NCBI GenBank assembly: GCA_036396795.1
Contig: DASWKF010000002.1
Span: 1-64,000, forward strand
DNA length: 64,000 nucleotides
Direction: 5' to 3'
DNA from: JAHEEM01 sp036396795
Lineage (GTDB): Bacteria; Pseudomonadota; Gammaproteobacteria; Steroidobacterales; Rariloculaceae
Shown: positions 1 through 8,260 of the stretch, in pieces
Position numbering within the stretch: the first letter of the stretch is position 1
Layout of the letters: every line of letters starts with the position of its first letter
Translations under genes and position numbers: made by a program
Notes under the pieces: generated by a model
Database searches by the model: none
What the model saw: the letters and a program-made list of their open reading frames with translations, nothing else
What the model was told of the DNA's origin: nothing

Positions 1-234
1 GCCTTGACCACGGAGCGCCTCGGGAACGACCAACAGTTCCACGAACAACCATCCGAATGCGGTGCGACCAACTAAACCGCCGAGGATCCGGCCATCGGCA
101 TCACGCAGTGTAGCCGCCAATGGACGAAAGTCCGAAATTCCTGTCCGTTGCGCGTTGTAGTCAAGCAGCGGACGACGGATGACCTTCGTAACCTCCTCGG
201 GAGCCGCATCAGAGAGTTCGATCGAAAAGCTCAT
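1..234 (-). CDS. GNAT family N-acetyltransferase, partial (N-terminal part)
   Basis: Only the first 78 codons lie in the window; the gene runs off the left edge. The start is the ATG at 234 (MSFSIELSD...). The reading contains the beta-hairpin GGLVGRTAFGWLFVELLVVPEALRG, ending in the start of the acetyl-CoA binding motif (RGQG), which is the usual arrangement in GNAT acetyltransferases of the small-molecule or RimI-like type. The acceptor substrate cannot be predicted. It is transcribed away from the catabolic cluster to its right, so it is probably an independent unit. Confidence 0.75.
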   Translation of the reverse strand, partial: MSFSIELSDAAPEEVTKVIRRPLLDYNAQRTGISDFRPLAATLRDADGRILGGLVGRTAFGWLFVELLVVPEALRGQG

Positions 235-648
235 GAAACAAGACGATCCCGCAACCGAGGCGCCTAACTTCTAATTATGCGTCCGAAATGAAAGAATATT
301 TCCCGTCGAACTGTATAGATAACATTCTTCCGATTTCGGGAACTACTTGATTCTAATAGATCATAGGCACCTCGCTGTCGTCAAATGATGCCGACTGCTT
401 ATGTGGCATGTTTCGTAAACAGGCCCCGATCGATTGCGTTCGTGAGATCCACCACTACATGGCAGTGGTTGAGCACCATCACGCTCGCACACGAGGGGCG
501 TCACCGCTGAATGGTGCTGGGGCAGGGCGGTTCCGGCGCCCCCTAAGCAATTGAGAATCTAGCTCGCTTGACAAGCACGGCGAGATTCTCGATTGTCGTT
601 ATGGACGTGATTTTCGGGCATCTTTGATGCCCGACTGGGGGGACAACC
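235..648. other. AT-richer intergenic region with four stem-loops
   Basis: No credible ORF was found in this 414-base gap between divergent genes. It is less GC-rich than its surroundings on the left half. The right half holds consecutive inverted repeats: 451-456/464-469 (6 bp), 472-479/511-518 (8 bp), 553-560/583-590 (8 bp, extended by 548-551/592-595) and 615-622/626-633 (8 bp, 3-base loop). The last one ends just before the purine-rich ribosome-binding stretch at 637-643 of the next gene. This could be a structured mRNA leader or an unannotated small RNA; I recognise no riboswitch class. Confidence 0.5.
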
Positions 649-2595
649 ATGGCTAGGCGAACCGAGCAGGACCAATCCCTGGACCGGCGTGGATTTCTGA
701 AGGGAGCAGCGACCGGAGCCGCGGCGTTCGTCGTCGGTCCGCGAAGCTCCGACGCTCAGGAGACCGTCCAAGCTCAGACGGCAGCCCCGGCGCCGACCGC
801 CCAGCAGGTCGCCCGAGACGCCGGCAACGTACGTCCAGCCGCAACGCCCGGCGGCAAAGTGCAAAAGCCGGGCTCCGACCTCATGGTCGACACCCTCAGG
901 AGCCTCGGCATCGAGTACATCGCCGCCAACCCGGGCTCGAGCTTCGAAGGCCTGCAGGAGTCGCTGGTGAACTACGGCGATCCGCCGAACCGTATGCCCG
1001 AGTTCATCACCGCGCTGCACGAGGAAAGCTCCGTGGATATGGCCAACGGTTACGCGAAGGCCGAGGGCAAGCCCATGGCCGTCTTGCTGCACGGTACGCT
1101 CGGCATCCAGCACGCCTCGATGGCGATCTATCAGGCGTTCTACTCGGGAACGCCGCTGGTGATGATCGTCGGCCGCGACGACGGCTTCATTCAGGCGCAC
1201 ACCGCGCACGACATGGCGGCGATGGTGCGCAGCTACACGAAGTGGGATGCGCAGCCGACGTCGCTGCCCGAATGCATCGACGCCCTCCAGGCCGCCTATC
1301 GACAGGCCGTCGCGCCGCCGACGGGACCGACGCTCGTCGTCATCGACATGGAATTCCAGAAGGAGGAGGCGGCAGGGCTCAACGTCCCAGCCTATCGTGA
1401 GCCCAGCATTCCGACGCTCGACGAGGCGACCGCGGCGGAGATAGCCGATGCGCTGCTGAGCGCCGACAACCCGCGGCTCGCGGTCGGCCGTTTGCGCACC
1501 ACCGAAGGCGTGGGGCTTGCGGTCGAGCTCGCCGAGCTCGTCGGTGCCTCCGCGGGCACCTACGCCAAGGTCGGGCCGATGAGCTTCCCGCAGCGCCATC
1601 CGCTTTGCGGCCCCGGCGCGAGCACGGACTACGATTTCACGCTCGGGCTGGAAGCCGGGCCCGCCGACGTCGGTCTCGTCGGCCCCGGCGTCAACACGCT
1701 CTACCACGCGCGCGATCGCGCCGGTGTCGGCTTCGGTGCGATGCGCGAGCGCCCGCCCGAGCTGATGGCGCCGCTACCGAACGACGCGGGTCTCCTGCCG
1801 CGTTTCGCGGCGGGCGCGGGCGTCGCGACCCGTCACGACGTCGATGCCGAGGCGAGCCTGCCGCTGATCATCGCCGCCGTTGAAAGCAGGATCACGCGGG
1901 CGCAACGGCGTCGCATCGACGAGCGTCAAGCCCGCCATGCCCAGGCGAACGACGCCGCGCATCTCGCCGCGGTGCGCGCGGCGATCGACGACAAGCGCAT
2001 CGGCTGGAACGCAAGCCCGGTGAGCACGGCGCGTATCTATGCAGAGCTTTGGCCGTTGATCGAGAACGAGGACTGGTGCCTGTCCTCGCCGAGCGATTTC
2101 TCGGGCGCGCACCACCGCGACCTCTGGGAGCACAACCGCCCCTACAGTTACCTCGGCGGTCAGGGCGCGGCAGGTATCGGCTACGGCATCGGCGCGAGCA
2201 CCGGCGCGGCGCTGGCGGCGAAGACGCGCGAGCGCTTCGTCGTCAACGTGCAATGCGACGGCGACCTCAACTACGCGCCGGGATCGCTGTGGACGGCGGC
2301 GCATCACCGCCTGCCGCTGTTGACGATCATGCACAACAACCGCGCCTGGCATCAGGAGCTCATGTTCCTCGAGTTCATGTGCGCCACGCGCGGGCGCGGC
2401 ACCGACCGCGCGCACATCGGCACCACGCTCAGGGATCCGTTCATCAACTATGCGAAGATGGCGGAGACCTACGGCATGGCGAGCGAAGGCCCGATCGAGG
2501 ACCCCGCGGATCTGCGCGCGGCGCTCGAGCGCGGTATCGCAAGTGTGAAGCGCGGCGAGCCGTACCTGATCGACGTGCTCACGCAGCCGCGTTAG
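649..2595 (+). CDS. Tat-exported thiamine-diphosphate-dependent enzyme (acetolactate synthase/benzoylformate decarboxylase superfamily)
   Basis: A 648-residue protein. Residues 13-19 (RRGFLKG) followed by a small-residue hydrophobic stretch form a twin-arginine signal, so export of a folded, cofactor-loaded enzyme is expected. After a linker rich in Ala, Pro and Gln, the ThDP-enzyme fold begins near residue 70. HEESSVDMANGYAKAEG near residue 125 carries the glutamate that activates the thiazolium ring. The C-terminal cofactor motif reads CDGDL...NN rather than the usual GDG...NN. Family members decarboxylate or ligate 2-oxo acids; the substrate here is unknown. The start is supported by a GGGGGG stretch 6 bases upstream. 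A cytochrome c gene follows after 13 bases, which suggests co-expression and possibly electron transfer (inference). Confidence 0.85.
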   Translation: MARRTEQDQSLDRRGFLKGAATGAAAFVVGPRSSDAQETVQAQTAAPAPTAQQVARDAGNVRPAATPGGKVQKPGSDLMVDTLRSLGIEYIAANPGSSFEGLQESLVNYGDPPNRMPEFITALHEESSVDMANGYAKAEGKPMAVLLHGTLGIQHASMAIYQAFYSGTPLVMIVGRDDGFIQAHTAHDMAAMVRSYTKWDAQPTSLPECIDALQAAYRQAVAPPTGPTLVVIDMEFQKEEAAGLNVPAYREPSIPTLDEATAAEIADALLSADNPRLAVGRLRTTEGVGLAVELAELVGASAGTYAKVGPMSFPQRHPLCGPGASTDYDFTLGLEAGPADVGLVGPGVNTLYHARDRAGVGFGAMRERPPELMAPLPNDAGLLPRFAAGAGVATRHDVDAEASLPLIIAAVESRITRAQRRRIDERQARHAQANDAAHLAAVRAAIDDKRIGWNASPVSTARIYAELWPLIENEDWCLSSPSDFSGAHHRDLWEHNRPYSYLGGQGAAGIGYGIGASTGAALAAKTRERFVVNVQCDGDLNYAPGSLWTAAHHRLPLLTIMHNNRAWHQELMFLEFMCATRGRGTDRAHIGTTLRDPFINYAKMAETYGMASEGPIEDPADLRAALERGIASVKRGEPYLIDVLTQPR

Positions 2596-2608
2596 CGAGG
2601 AGCGTCCG

Positions 2609-3040
2609 ATGTTCTGCGACCAGGGAAATTCTTTGCGGCTCCGAGTGGTTGTGGCTGCGGCCGTTTTCGCAAGCTCCGCATCGGCCGCGGCGCAAGAGCA
2701 AGGCGCGTCGGGTGACGCAGTCCGCGGCAAGCAGCTTTATTACGATCACGCCTGCTACAGCTGCCACGGCTACAACGGCGAGACCGGCGCGCGCGACCTC
2801 GTCGGCACCGGCAGCCCCATCGTCGAGAACCTGGAGCTGTTCATGATCTTCCTGCGCGCGCGTGCGGAACTCGCGCCTTTGTTTCCCACGACGCGCATGC
2901 CCAACTATCCGGAAAGCACGTTGAGCGATGCGCAGGCTCGCGACCTATTCGCATATATAAGAACCTTCGAGCTCGACGCGCCCGAGGTCGACGACATACC
3001 TGCGCTAAGATCGGTGCTGGACTCCGCGGCGACGCGATGA
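2609..3040 (+). CDS. Exported monoheme c-type cytochrome
   Basis: A 143-residue protein with an N-terminal hydrophobic signal (about residues 10-30, ending ASAAAQ) and one heme-binding CYSCH motif near residue 50. The later TRMPNYPE supplies a plausible axial methionine. The size and single heme fit class I cytochromes. It starts 13 bases after the ThDP enzyme and is followed by an SDR gene on the same strand, so it probably belongs to the same operon. A role as periplasmic electron acceptor for a neighbouring dehydrogenase or oxidative decarboxylase is inferred from position only. Confidence 0.85.
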   Translation: MFCDQGNSLRLRVVVAAAVFASSASAAAQEQGASGDAVRGKQLYYDHACYSCHGYNGETGARDLVGTGSPIVENLELFMIFLRARAELAPLFPTTRMPNYPESTLSDAQARDLFAYIRTFELDAPEVDDIPALRSVLDSAATR

Positions 3041-3104
3041 GACGTGCTCCGGGGCAGGGCGAACGGCGCCGTCGGCGGCCGCCCGGCTTCAACGAGGAGA
3101 GACG

Positions 3105-3860
3105 GTGGATCTCGGCATAGCGGGAAAATCGGCGATCGTCTGCGGCGCCAGCAAGGGTCTGGGCCGCGCCTGCGCCGAGGCGCTGGCGCGCGAAGGCGCC
3201 GCCGTCACGATCTGCGCTCGATCGGAGGCGCCGTTGAACGCTGCCGCGGACTCGATCGCCATGACCAGCGGCCGGCCGGTGTCGGCCGTCGCCTGCGACA
3301 TCGCGACGCAAGAAGGGCGAGCCAAAGTGCTTGCCGCTTGCCCGCGCCCGGACATTCTCGTTAACAACGCCGGCGGCCCCCCGCCCGGGGATTTTCGCGA
3401 CTGGTCGCGGGACGATTGGGTCAAGGCGCTCGACACCAACATGCTCGCGGCGGTGTTCATGATGAAGGCGACTCTGGACGGCATGATCGAGCGCGGCTTC
3501 GGCCGCATTGTCAACATCACCTCGGGCGCGGTCAAGGCGCCGATCGGCATGCTGGGATTGTCGAACGGTGCCCGCGCGGGGCTGACGGGCTTCGTCGCCG
3601 GCCTCGCGCGCGACAGGCAAGCCGCGAGCCGCAACGTCACGATCAACAACCTGCTGCCCGGCGCGTTCGCCACCGACCGCCTCATGAGCCTGTTCGACGA
3701 GGCGGCGCGCGAGCGGCGGCTCAAATCCATCCCGGCGCAGCGCTTCGGCGTTCCCGAGGAGTTCGGCCAGCTCTGCGCGTTTCTCTGTAGCGCGCAGGCG
3801 AGCTACATCACCGGGCAGAACTGGCTCATCGACGGCGGCGCGTACCCGGGCACGCTTTGA
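3105..3860 (+). CDS. Atypical short-chain dehydrogenase/reductase family protein
   Basis: A 251-residue Rossmann protein starting at GTG 3105, 4 bases after an AGGAGAGA ribosome-binding site. The cofactor motif GASKGLGRA lies at about residues 14-22 and NNAG near residue 87. The catalytic serine is in NITSG, but 13 residues later, where SDRs have YxxxK, this protein has SNGAR: serine replaces the tyrosine and arginine replaces the lysine. A BKR-like SDR subgroup lacking the standard tetrad is known, so this looks like a family trait rather than damage. It may act by a different mechanism or only bind its ligand. It sits between the cytochrome and the MBL hydrolase genes. Confidence 0.88.
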   Translation: MDLGIAGKSAIVCGASKGLGRACAEALAREGAAVTICARSEAPLNAAADSIAMTSGRPVSAVACDIATQEGRAKVLAACPRPDILVNNAGGPPPGDFRDWSRDDWVKALDTNMLAAVFMMKATLDGMIERGFGRIVNITSGAVKAPIGMLGLSNGARAGLTGFVAGLARDRQAASRNVTINNLLPGAFATDRLMSLFDEAARERRLKSIPAQRFGVPEEFGQLCAFLCSAQASYITGQNWLIDGGAYPGTL

Positions 3861-3873
3861 AAGGGGATCCGTA

Positions 3874-4812
3874 GTGACCGTGAGAACTCGGGCAGCGAGC
3901 TCGATCGCTCTGTGCGTACTGCTGCCACTTTGGCACGCGAGCCTCGTCGCCGTCGAAACCGATTCGCTGTTGCCCGCGGACACGCCCGCCTATCCGCCCG
4001 GTTTGCTGGACGAGCTTCGTGCGGCTTCACGTGCCGTGCCGGGCGCGCTGCCCGAAGAGCTGCGTTACGTTACCGTCGCCGAGAGCCGCCGGCCGCGCGG
4101 CGCGGTGCTCGAAGGCGGTAACGACGAGCCGTACGTGCAGGCACGCACCGCGTTTCAGCTCGTCTATGCCGACGGCACGCTGATGATCGATGCGGGCATG
4201 GACGAGCAAGTGCACCGGACTTTCGGCATGGGCAACCCGGAACCGTACTGGCAGGAGCGCAACGATGCCGTGCAGGCCGCGCTCAAGACCGCGAGTCTGG
4301 TCCTCGTCACTCACGAGCACGGCGATCACGTCGCCGGCGTGATTCGCTCGCCGGATCGCGAGCAGATCGCCGCGCACACCGTGCTGACCAAAGCGCAAGT
4401 CAGGACGCTGACCCTGGCGCCGCAGATGCCGGAGATTCGCCTGACCCCGGAGCAGGCGGCGGACTACATCGTCATCGACTACGCGCTCTACTATCCGGCC
4501 GCGCCCGGCGTCGTCTTGCTCAAGGCGCCGGGACACACACCGGGCCACCAGATGGTCTTCGTTCGTCTCACCGACGGTGCAGAGTATTTACTCAGCGGCG
4601 ACGTGACCTGGGCCTTGGACGGCGTGATCGAGCGGCGGCAGCGGCCGCAGGGGACCAGCGATCGCATCGGCGAGGACCGCGATGCGCTCGCGCATCAGAT
4701 TGCCTGGCTCGAGGCCGTCATGGACGAGGGCGTCGTCGTCGTGCCGAGCCACGACACGGCGCATCTCGAAGATCTCGAGCGCCGCGGCCTGATAACGCAG
4801 GGCCTGAAATAG
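3874..4812 (+). CDS. Exported metallo-beta-lactamase-fold hydrolase
   Basis: A 312-residue protein starting at GTG 3874, 13 bases after the SDR. It has an N-terminal signal peptide (about residues 1-28). The metal-site motif HEHGDH lies near residue 147, followed by GHTPGHQ, LLSGDVTW and VPSHDTAH, giving the His/Asp ligand set of dinuclear MBL hydrolases. Quorum-quenching lactonases, alkyl sulfatases and glyoxalase II share this fold, so the substrate is open. It is the last plus-strand gene of the first cluster; the next gene converges on it. Confidence 0.85.
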   Translation: MTVRTRAASSIALCVLLPLWHASLVAVETDSLLPADTPAYPPGLLDELRAASRAVPGALPEELRYVTVAESRRPRGAVLEGGNDEPYVQARTAFQLVYADGTLMIDAGMDEQVHRTFGMGNPEPYWQERNDAVQAALKTASLVLVTHEHGDHVAGVIRSPDREQIAAHTVLTKAQVRTLTLAPQMPEIRLTPEQAADYIVIDYALYYPAAPGVVLLKAPGHTPGHQMVFVRLTDGAEYLLSGDVTWALDGVIERRQRPQGTSDRIGEDRDALAHQIAWLEAVMDEGVVVVPSHDTAHLEDLERRGLITQGLK

Positions 4813-4868
4813 CGGGTCGAGCCGCGATATCCCGGCTGAGGCCCGCGCGTTGCGCCGCGAGCGCGCGG

Positions 4869-5360
4869 CTACTGCGGCGGCGGCTCCGGGAACAGCGCGT
4901 AAGGCGGTGCCGGCTCCTGATCCGGCGGCACGTAAGCCGGAGCCGGAACGCCGCCCGGACCCAGAGAGTGAATGAAGCGGTAGAGCGCGCGCAGATCGTC
5001 TTCGTGGAGCTCGTTCAACGTGAACCACGGCATCGGCGGGCGCGTCGTGAGATTCCGCGCGTAGTTGAGCCACTGCTCCTCGGTGAAAGCCGCCATCAGC
5101 AGGCGCAGATTGGCGCCGTAGGTCGTGCCCCAAGGACCGCGCCATCCGAAAGTATCGCCTAGCAGCCACAGATCCTCGGGAATCTGCCCCTCCGAGAGCA
5201 AATAGCCTGCGGTATGACAATCGTTGCAGCCGGCGATCTTGGCGAGGTAACGGCCGCGATCGATCATCTGTTCTTCGCTCGTCTGCGCCGCCGCATTCTC
5301 GAGGCTTGCCGCGCATACCGAAAGCGCGAGCAGACTCGAAGCCAACAAAGTACTTCTCAT
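4869..5360 (-). CDS. Exported monoheme c-type cytochrome
   Basis: A 163-residue protein with a signal peptide ending near ENAAAQ (about residue 26) and one CNDCH heme motif near residue 45. The later PPMPWFTL offers the axial methionine, and a C-terminal Pro-rich tail follows. YLAKIAGCNDCHTAGYL resembles the cytochrome subunits or domains associated with membrane alcohol and aldehyde dehydrogenases. It is read from its own promoter-like element at 5460-5487 and converges on the MBL gene. It is the second exported cytochrome in this cluster. Confidence 0.85.
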   Translation of the reverse strand: MRSTLLASSLLALSVCAASLENAAAQTSEEQMIDRGRYLAKIAGCNDCHTAGYLLSEGQIPEDLWLLGDTFGWRGPWGTTYGANLRLLMAAFTEEQWLNYARNLTTRPPMPWFTLNELHEDDLRALYRFIHSLGPGGVPAPAYVPPDQEPAPPYALFPEPPPQ

Positions 5361-5459
5361 GAGCCCACTCCCGAATGACGTTGAAGGAATCGTCGCCGGT
5401 CGGGAGATTCAGCGGTGTTTTTCTCGGCAGCCCAGTTCGCCCGGCCGGTGGACGGCGGC

Positions 5460-5487
5460 ACTATAGGCCGATTGCGGCGGAACGCAA
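5460..5487 (-). promoter_or_regulatory. Candidate sigma-70 promoter for the cytochrome c gene
   Basis: On the minus strand, TTGCGT (5482-5487) and TATAGT (5460-5465) are separated by 16 bases. The predicted transcript start would be about 95 bases ahead of the cytochrome ATG at 5360. This is a consensus match only. Confidence 0.4.
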
Positions 5488-5530
5488 GAGCCTCAGCGCA
5501 ACCGCCGGTCGCGGTGCTGCGGCGCTTGCA

Positions 5531-6463
5531 TCACGCTCGAGCGCGCAGCGGCGTCGCCGGATCGAGCGTAAAGCCCGCACGTTCGAGCTCGCCGAGCAGA
5601 GTCGCCTGCTCAGCCTGCGAAAGCGACACGAGCGGCGGGCGCACTCGCAGCCAATCGGGCGCTTCGAGCCTACCCGCGACCACGGCCTTGAGCGCCGGAA
5701 TCGCCGCATAACCCGCGTAGGCTTTGCGAACGGCGGTGATGCCGTCCTGTAGCGCCTGCGCGCCTTCGCTTTGCCAGGCGCCGTAGAGCTCGCGGATCTG
5801 CGCCGGGTTGATGTTCGCCGTCGCCGTGATCGATCCCGCGCCGCCGTGACGCAAGGTTTCGAGCAGGAAAGTCTCGGAGCCGCAGAACGTCGCTAGCTCC
5901 GGATACTCGCGCAGGATCGCTTCGGTGTTTCGCCAGTCGCCGGAGCTGTCCTTGATGCCGGCGATGGTCGACGGAAAGGCGGTCAGCAACCGGCCGACCA
6001 GTGCCAGCGACAACCCGACCTGCGCGACCGGGGGGATGTGGTATAGGTAGATCCTCAAGCGGCCGTCGCCGACGCGCGCAACGACCTCGGCGTAGCTCGC
6101 GAACAGCCCGTCGTCGTCGACGGCCTTGTAATAGAACGGCGGCAGCATCAGCACGCCGCGGCAGCCGCGCTCGACCGCGTGCCGCGTGAGCCGCGCGGTG
6201 TCGACCACCGCGCAGGTTCCGGTGCCGGGCATCAGCTGCTGTGACGGTATGCCGTTGTCGATCAAGTAGTCCAGAAGATCGATGCGCTCCTCGATGCCGA
6301 GCGAGCTCGCCTCGCTGGTGGTGCCGAAGACCGCGAGGCCGTCCGCGCCCTGCGCGAGCAGCCAGTTGCAGTGCGCGAGCAAGCGGCTCGCGTCCGGGTT
6401 CAAGCGCGCATCGAACGGCGTCAGCGCCGGGACGAGGATGCCGCCGAATGCCTGCGTCGTCAT
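5531..6463 (-). CDS. Dihydrodipicolinate synthase (DapA)/N-acetylneuraminate lyase family aldolase
   Basis: A 310-residue class I aldolase-type protein. It has the GTTSEAS phosphate/oxo-acid loop near residue 47, the proton-relay tyrosine in YLYHIPP, and the Schiff-base lysine in GIKDSSGD. The arginine that in true DHDPS follows the tyrosine (YNVPSRTG in E. coli) is absent: the segment reads YHIPPVAQVG. Lysine biosynthesis is therefore unlikely, and a catabolic aldolase or hydratase on a pyruvate-type substrate is more probable. It lies 25 bases downstream of the amidohydrolase gene and is probably co-transcribed with it. Confidence 0.85.
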   Translation of the reverse strand: MTTQAFGGILVPALTPFDARLNPDASRLLAHCNWLLAQGADGLAVFGTTSEASSLGIEERIDLLDYLIDNGIPSQQLMPGTGTCAVVDTARLTRHAVERGCRGVLMLPPFYYKAVDDDGLFASYAEVVARVGDGRLRIYLYHIPPVAQVGLSLALVGRLLTAFPSTIAGIKDSSGDWRNTEAILREYPELATFCGSETFLLETLRHGGAGSITATANINPAQIRELYGAWQSEGAQALQDGITAVRKAYAGYAAIPALKAVVAGRLEAPDWLRVRPPLVSLSQAEQATLLGELERAGFTLDPATPLRARA

Positions 6464-6488
6464 CGAGGTGTCGCGGCGGGCTTAGAGA

Positions 6489-8171
6489 TTAGAGCTCACC
6501 GTGCACGACCCTGCCGCCGACCAACGTCGCAACCGGACGGATCGATTTGATCTCGTCGGCGGGCACGCTTAGATAGTCGCGATCGAGCACCAGCAGATCG
6601 GCGAGCAGCCCCGGCTTCAACGAGCCGAGGTTGCCTTCCTGAAACATCAGATAGGCGTTGGAGCGCGTGTGCGCGATCAGCGCTTCCTCGCGCGTGAGCG
6701 TTTCCTCGAGCACCGCCTCGCCGTTGAGCGCCTTGCCGGTGACGGCCCACCACAGCGTCACGAACGGATCGATCTGCCCGGCCTTGGTGCCGTCGGTGCC
6801 GAGACCGAAAGGCACGCCGCTGTCTTGCACGAGCCGGAGCGGCGGCATGTGGTATGCCGTTTCGCCGAACTGCGCCAACACCTCCGCGCGGTTGCCGAGC
6901 ACCGAGATGCTGCGAAGCTGCAAGTTCATCCCCAAGGCTCTCACGCGCTCGATCTGCTCCGGTCCGATGTTGTCGGCATGCGTGATGCTCCAGCGCAGTT
7001 GCCGCAGCGGATGCTCGCGGTTCACCGCGGCGATCACGTCGAGCAGATTGTGGATCGTTCCGGGCTGCATCGCGTGCGTCTGCACCGGCCAGCCGCCGGC
7101 GGCGGCCGCGGTCAGAATGTCGCGGCCGACGGCGTTGTCCTCGGCGCTGGGGCTTGCGGCGCGAAGCTCGTTGTCCCAATGAAACGGGCCGTAGTAGATC
7201 TCGCCCATGGCGATCAAGTCGAAGCTCGCGTCGCCCTGGAACGGTGTGGTCGCGCGAATTCGTTCTATCAGGGGCAGGGCTTGCGCAGGCGTCGCGGGAA
7301 CGCCGGCGGACAGCGTGTGAAAGATTCTTAGCGTCAGCTCACCGGCATCGGCAAGTGCCTGAATGCGACCGTAGCTTGCCTGCTTGATGCCGAGCCCGCC
7401 TGGGTCGAAGACGCTCGTGAGGCCGATGCCGTTGAGATAGCCGAGCGCAGTGCGGATCGCGGCCGTCTGCCGGTCGGCGGGCACGGCCGGGAAACGCTGG
7501 ATGGCCAGCGCCACCATCGGAAAGCCGCCGTTCAGCCGCCCGGTCGCGCGGCCCCGCGCGTCGCGCACGACGTGCGAGGCGAGGCCTGCTTCCGGTGTGC
7601 CGCCGGGCTCGAGCGCGAGCGGTATCCCCATGGCGCGAAACCACGCCGAATTGCCGTAGGCGTGATCGTAGACCGCCTGCACGAAGGCCGGGCGGTCCGG
7701 CGCGACCGCATCGAGCTCCGCGAGCGTGAAATCCTCGCGGCCGTCGGCGAATTGATTCTCGGTCCAGCCGCCGAGCGCCATCAGCCATTCGTCTGCGGCG
7801 AGCGATTCGGCCTTGGCCTCGAGCCGTGCCAGCGCTTCGGCGCGGCTGGTGACGCCGTCGAGACGCGCCTCGTTGGGCCAGTACTCGGTCGCGCGGATGA
7901 CGTGATTGTGGTTGTCGATCAGCCCCGGGATCACCGCGCGGCCGCCGAGATCGACGATCTCGGTCGACGGTCCCGCCATCGCGCGTAGCGTCTCGTCGTC
8001 GCCGACGGCGGCGATGCGCTCACCGCGTATCGCGATCGCCTCGGCGATCGAGAAGTAGTCGTCGACCGTGACGATCTTGCCGTTGACGAGGATGCGGTCG
8101 GGAGCGTCCTGCGCGCCGGCGGCGCCGAGCGCCGTCAGCGCGAGCAGAAACAGGCACGCTTGCTGTCGCAT
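6489..8171 (-). CDS. Exported amidohydrolase (YtcJ-like, amidohydrolase family 3)
   Basis: A 560-residue protein with a short signal peptide (MRQQACLFLLALTALGAAGA) and then the N-terminal beta-sandwich typical of amidohydrolases (RILVNGKIVTVDD). The metal motif HNH occurs in GLIDNHNHV near residue 90. Later HAMQPG, ITHADNIG and GLGTDGTKAG supply the remaining histidines and the catalytic aspartate. YtcJ-like enzymes hydrolyse N-acyl, formamide or cyclic amide substrates; the true substrate is unknown. The first gene of a two-gene minus-strand unit with the DapA-type aldolase, divergent from mmgE/prpD. Confidence 0.87.
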   Translation of the reverse strand: MRQQACLFLLALTALGAAGAQDAPDRILVNGKIVTVDDYFSIAEAIAIRGERIAAVGDDETLRAMAGPSTEIVDLGGRAVIPGLIDNHNHVIRATEYWPNEARLDGVTSRAEALARLEAKAESLAADEWLMALGGWTENQFADGREDFTLAELDAVAPDRPAFVQAVYDHAYGNSAWFRAMGIPLALEPGGTPEAGLASHVVRDARGRATGRLNGGFPMVALAIQRFPAVPADRQTAAIRTALGYLNGIGLTSVFDPGGLGIKQASYGRIQALADAGELTLRIFHTLSAGVPATPAQALPLIERIRATTPFQGDASFDLIAMGEIYYGPFHWDNELRAASPSAEDNAVGRDILTAAAAGGWPVQTHAMQPGTIHNLLDVIAAVNREHPLRQLRWSITHADNIGPEQIERVRALGMNLQLRSISVLGNRAEVLAQFGETAYHMPPLRLVQDSGVPFGLGTDGTKAGQIDPFVTLWWAVTGKALNGEAVLEETLTREEALIAHTRSNAYLMFQEGNLGSLKPGLLADLLVLDRDYLSVPADEIKSIRPVATLVGGRVVHGEL

Positions 8172-8219
8172 CGGGAGAGTCTATCAGCCTTCCGGGCACG
8201 CGGGATGCACGCCGGCGGA

Positions 8220-8228
8220 TGCTATACT
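8220..8228 (+). promoter_or_regulatory. Extended -10 element (TGCTATACT), possibly bidirectional
   Basis: TG-C-TATACT is a good extended -10 motif. It overlaps the first in-frame ATG (8219) of the mmgE/prpD frame, which argues that translation starts downstream. On the opposite strand the same bases read TATAGC, so it may also serve the divergent amidohydrolase gene. No convincing -35 is visible. Confidence 0.45.
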
Positions 8229-8260
8229 CGCGCACCCCTCAATCAACTTCGAGCGCAATC

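Noticed and set aside
451..648. TPP riboswitch ahead of the ThDP enzyme gene
   Set aside because: The conserved CUGAGA and ACCUGAUCUGGAUAAUACCAG-type segments are absent; ThDP here is a cofactor, not a product.
559..1707. Long open frame opposite the ThDP enzyme gene
   Set aside because: Arg/Gly/Ala-rich shadow frame caused by high GC; no motifs, and the opposite strand has a complete recognised enzyme.
8219..8260. ATG 8219 as the start of the mmgE/prpD gene
   Set aside because: It overlaps an extended -10 element, and the 14 residues it adds do not resemble the family N-terminus.
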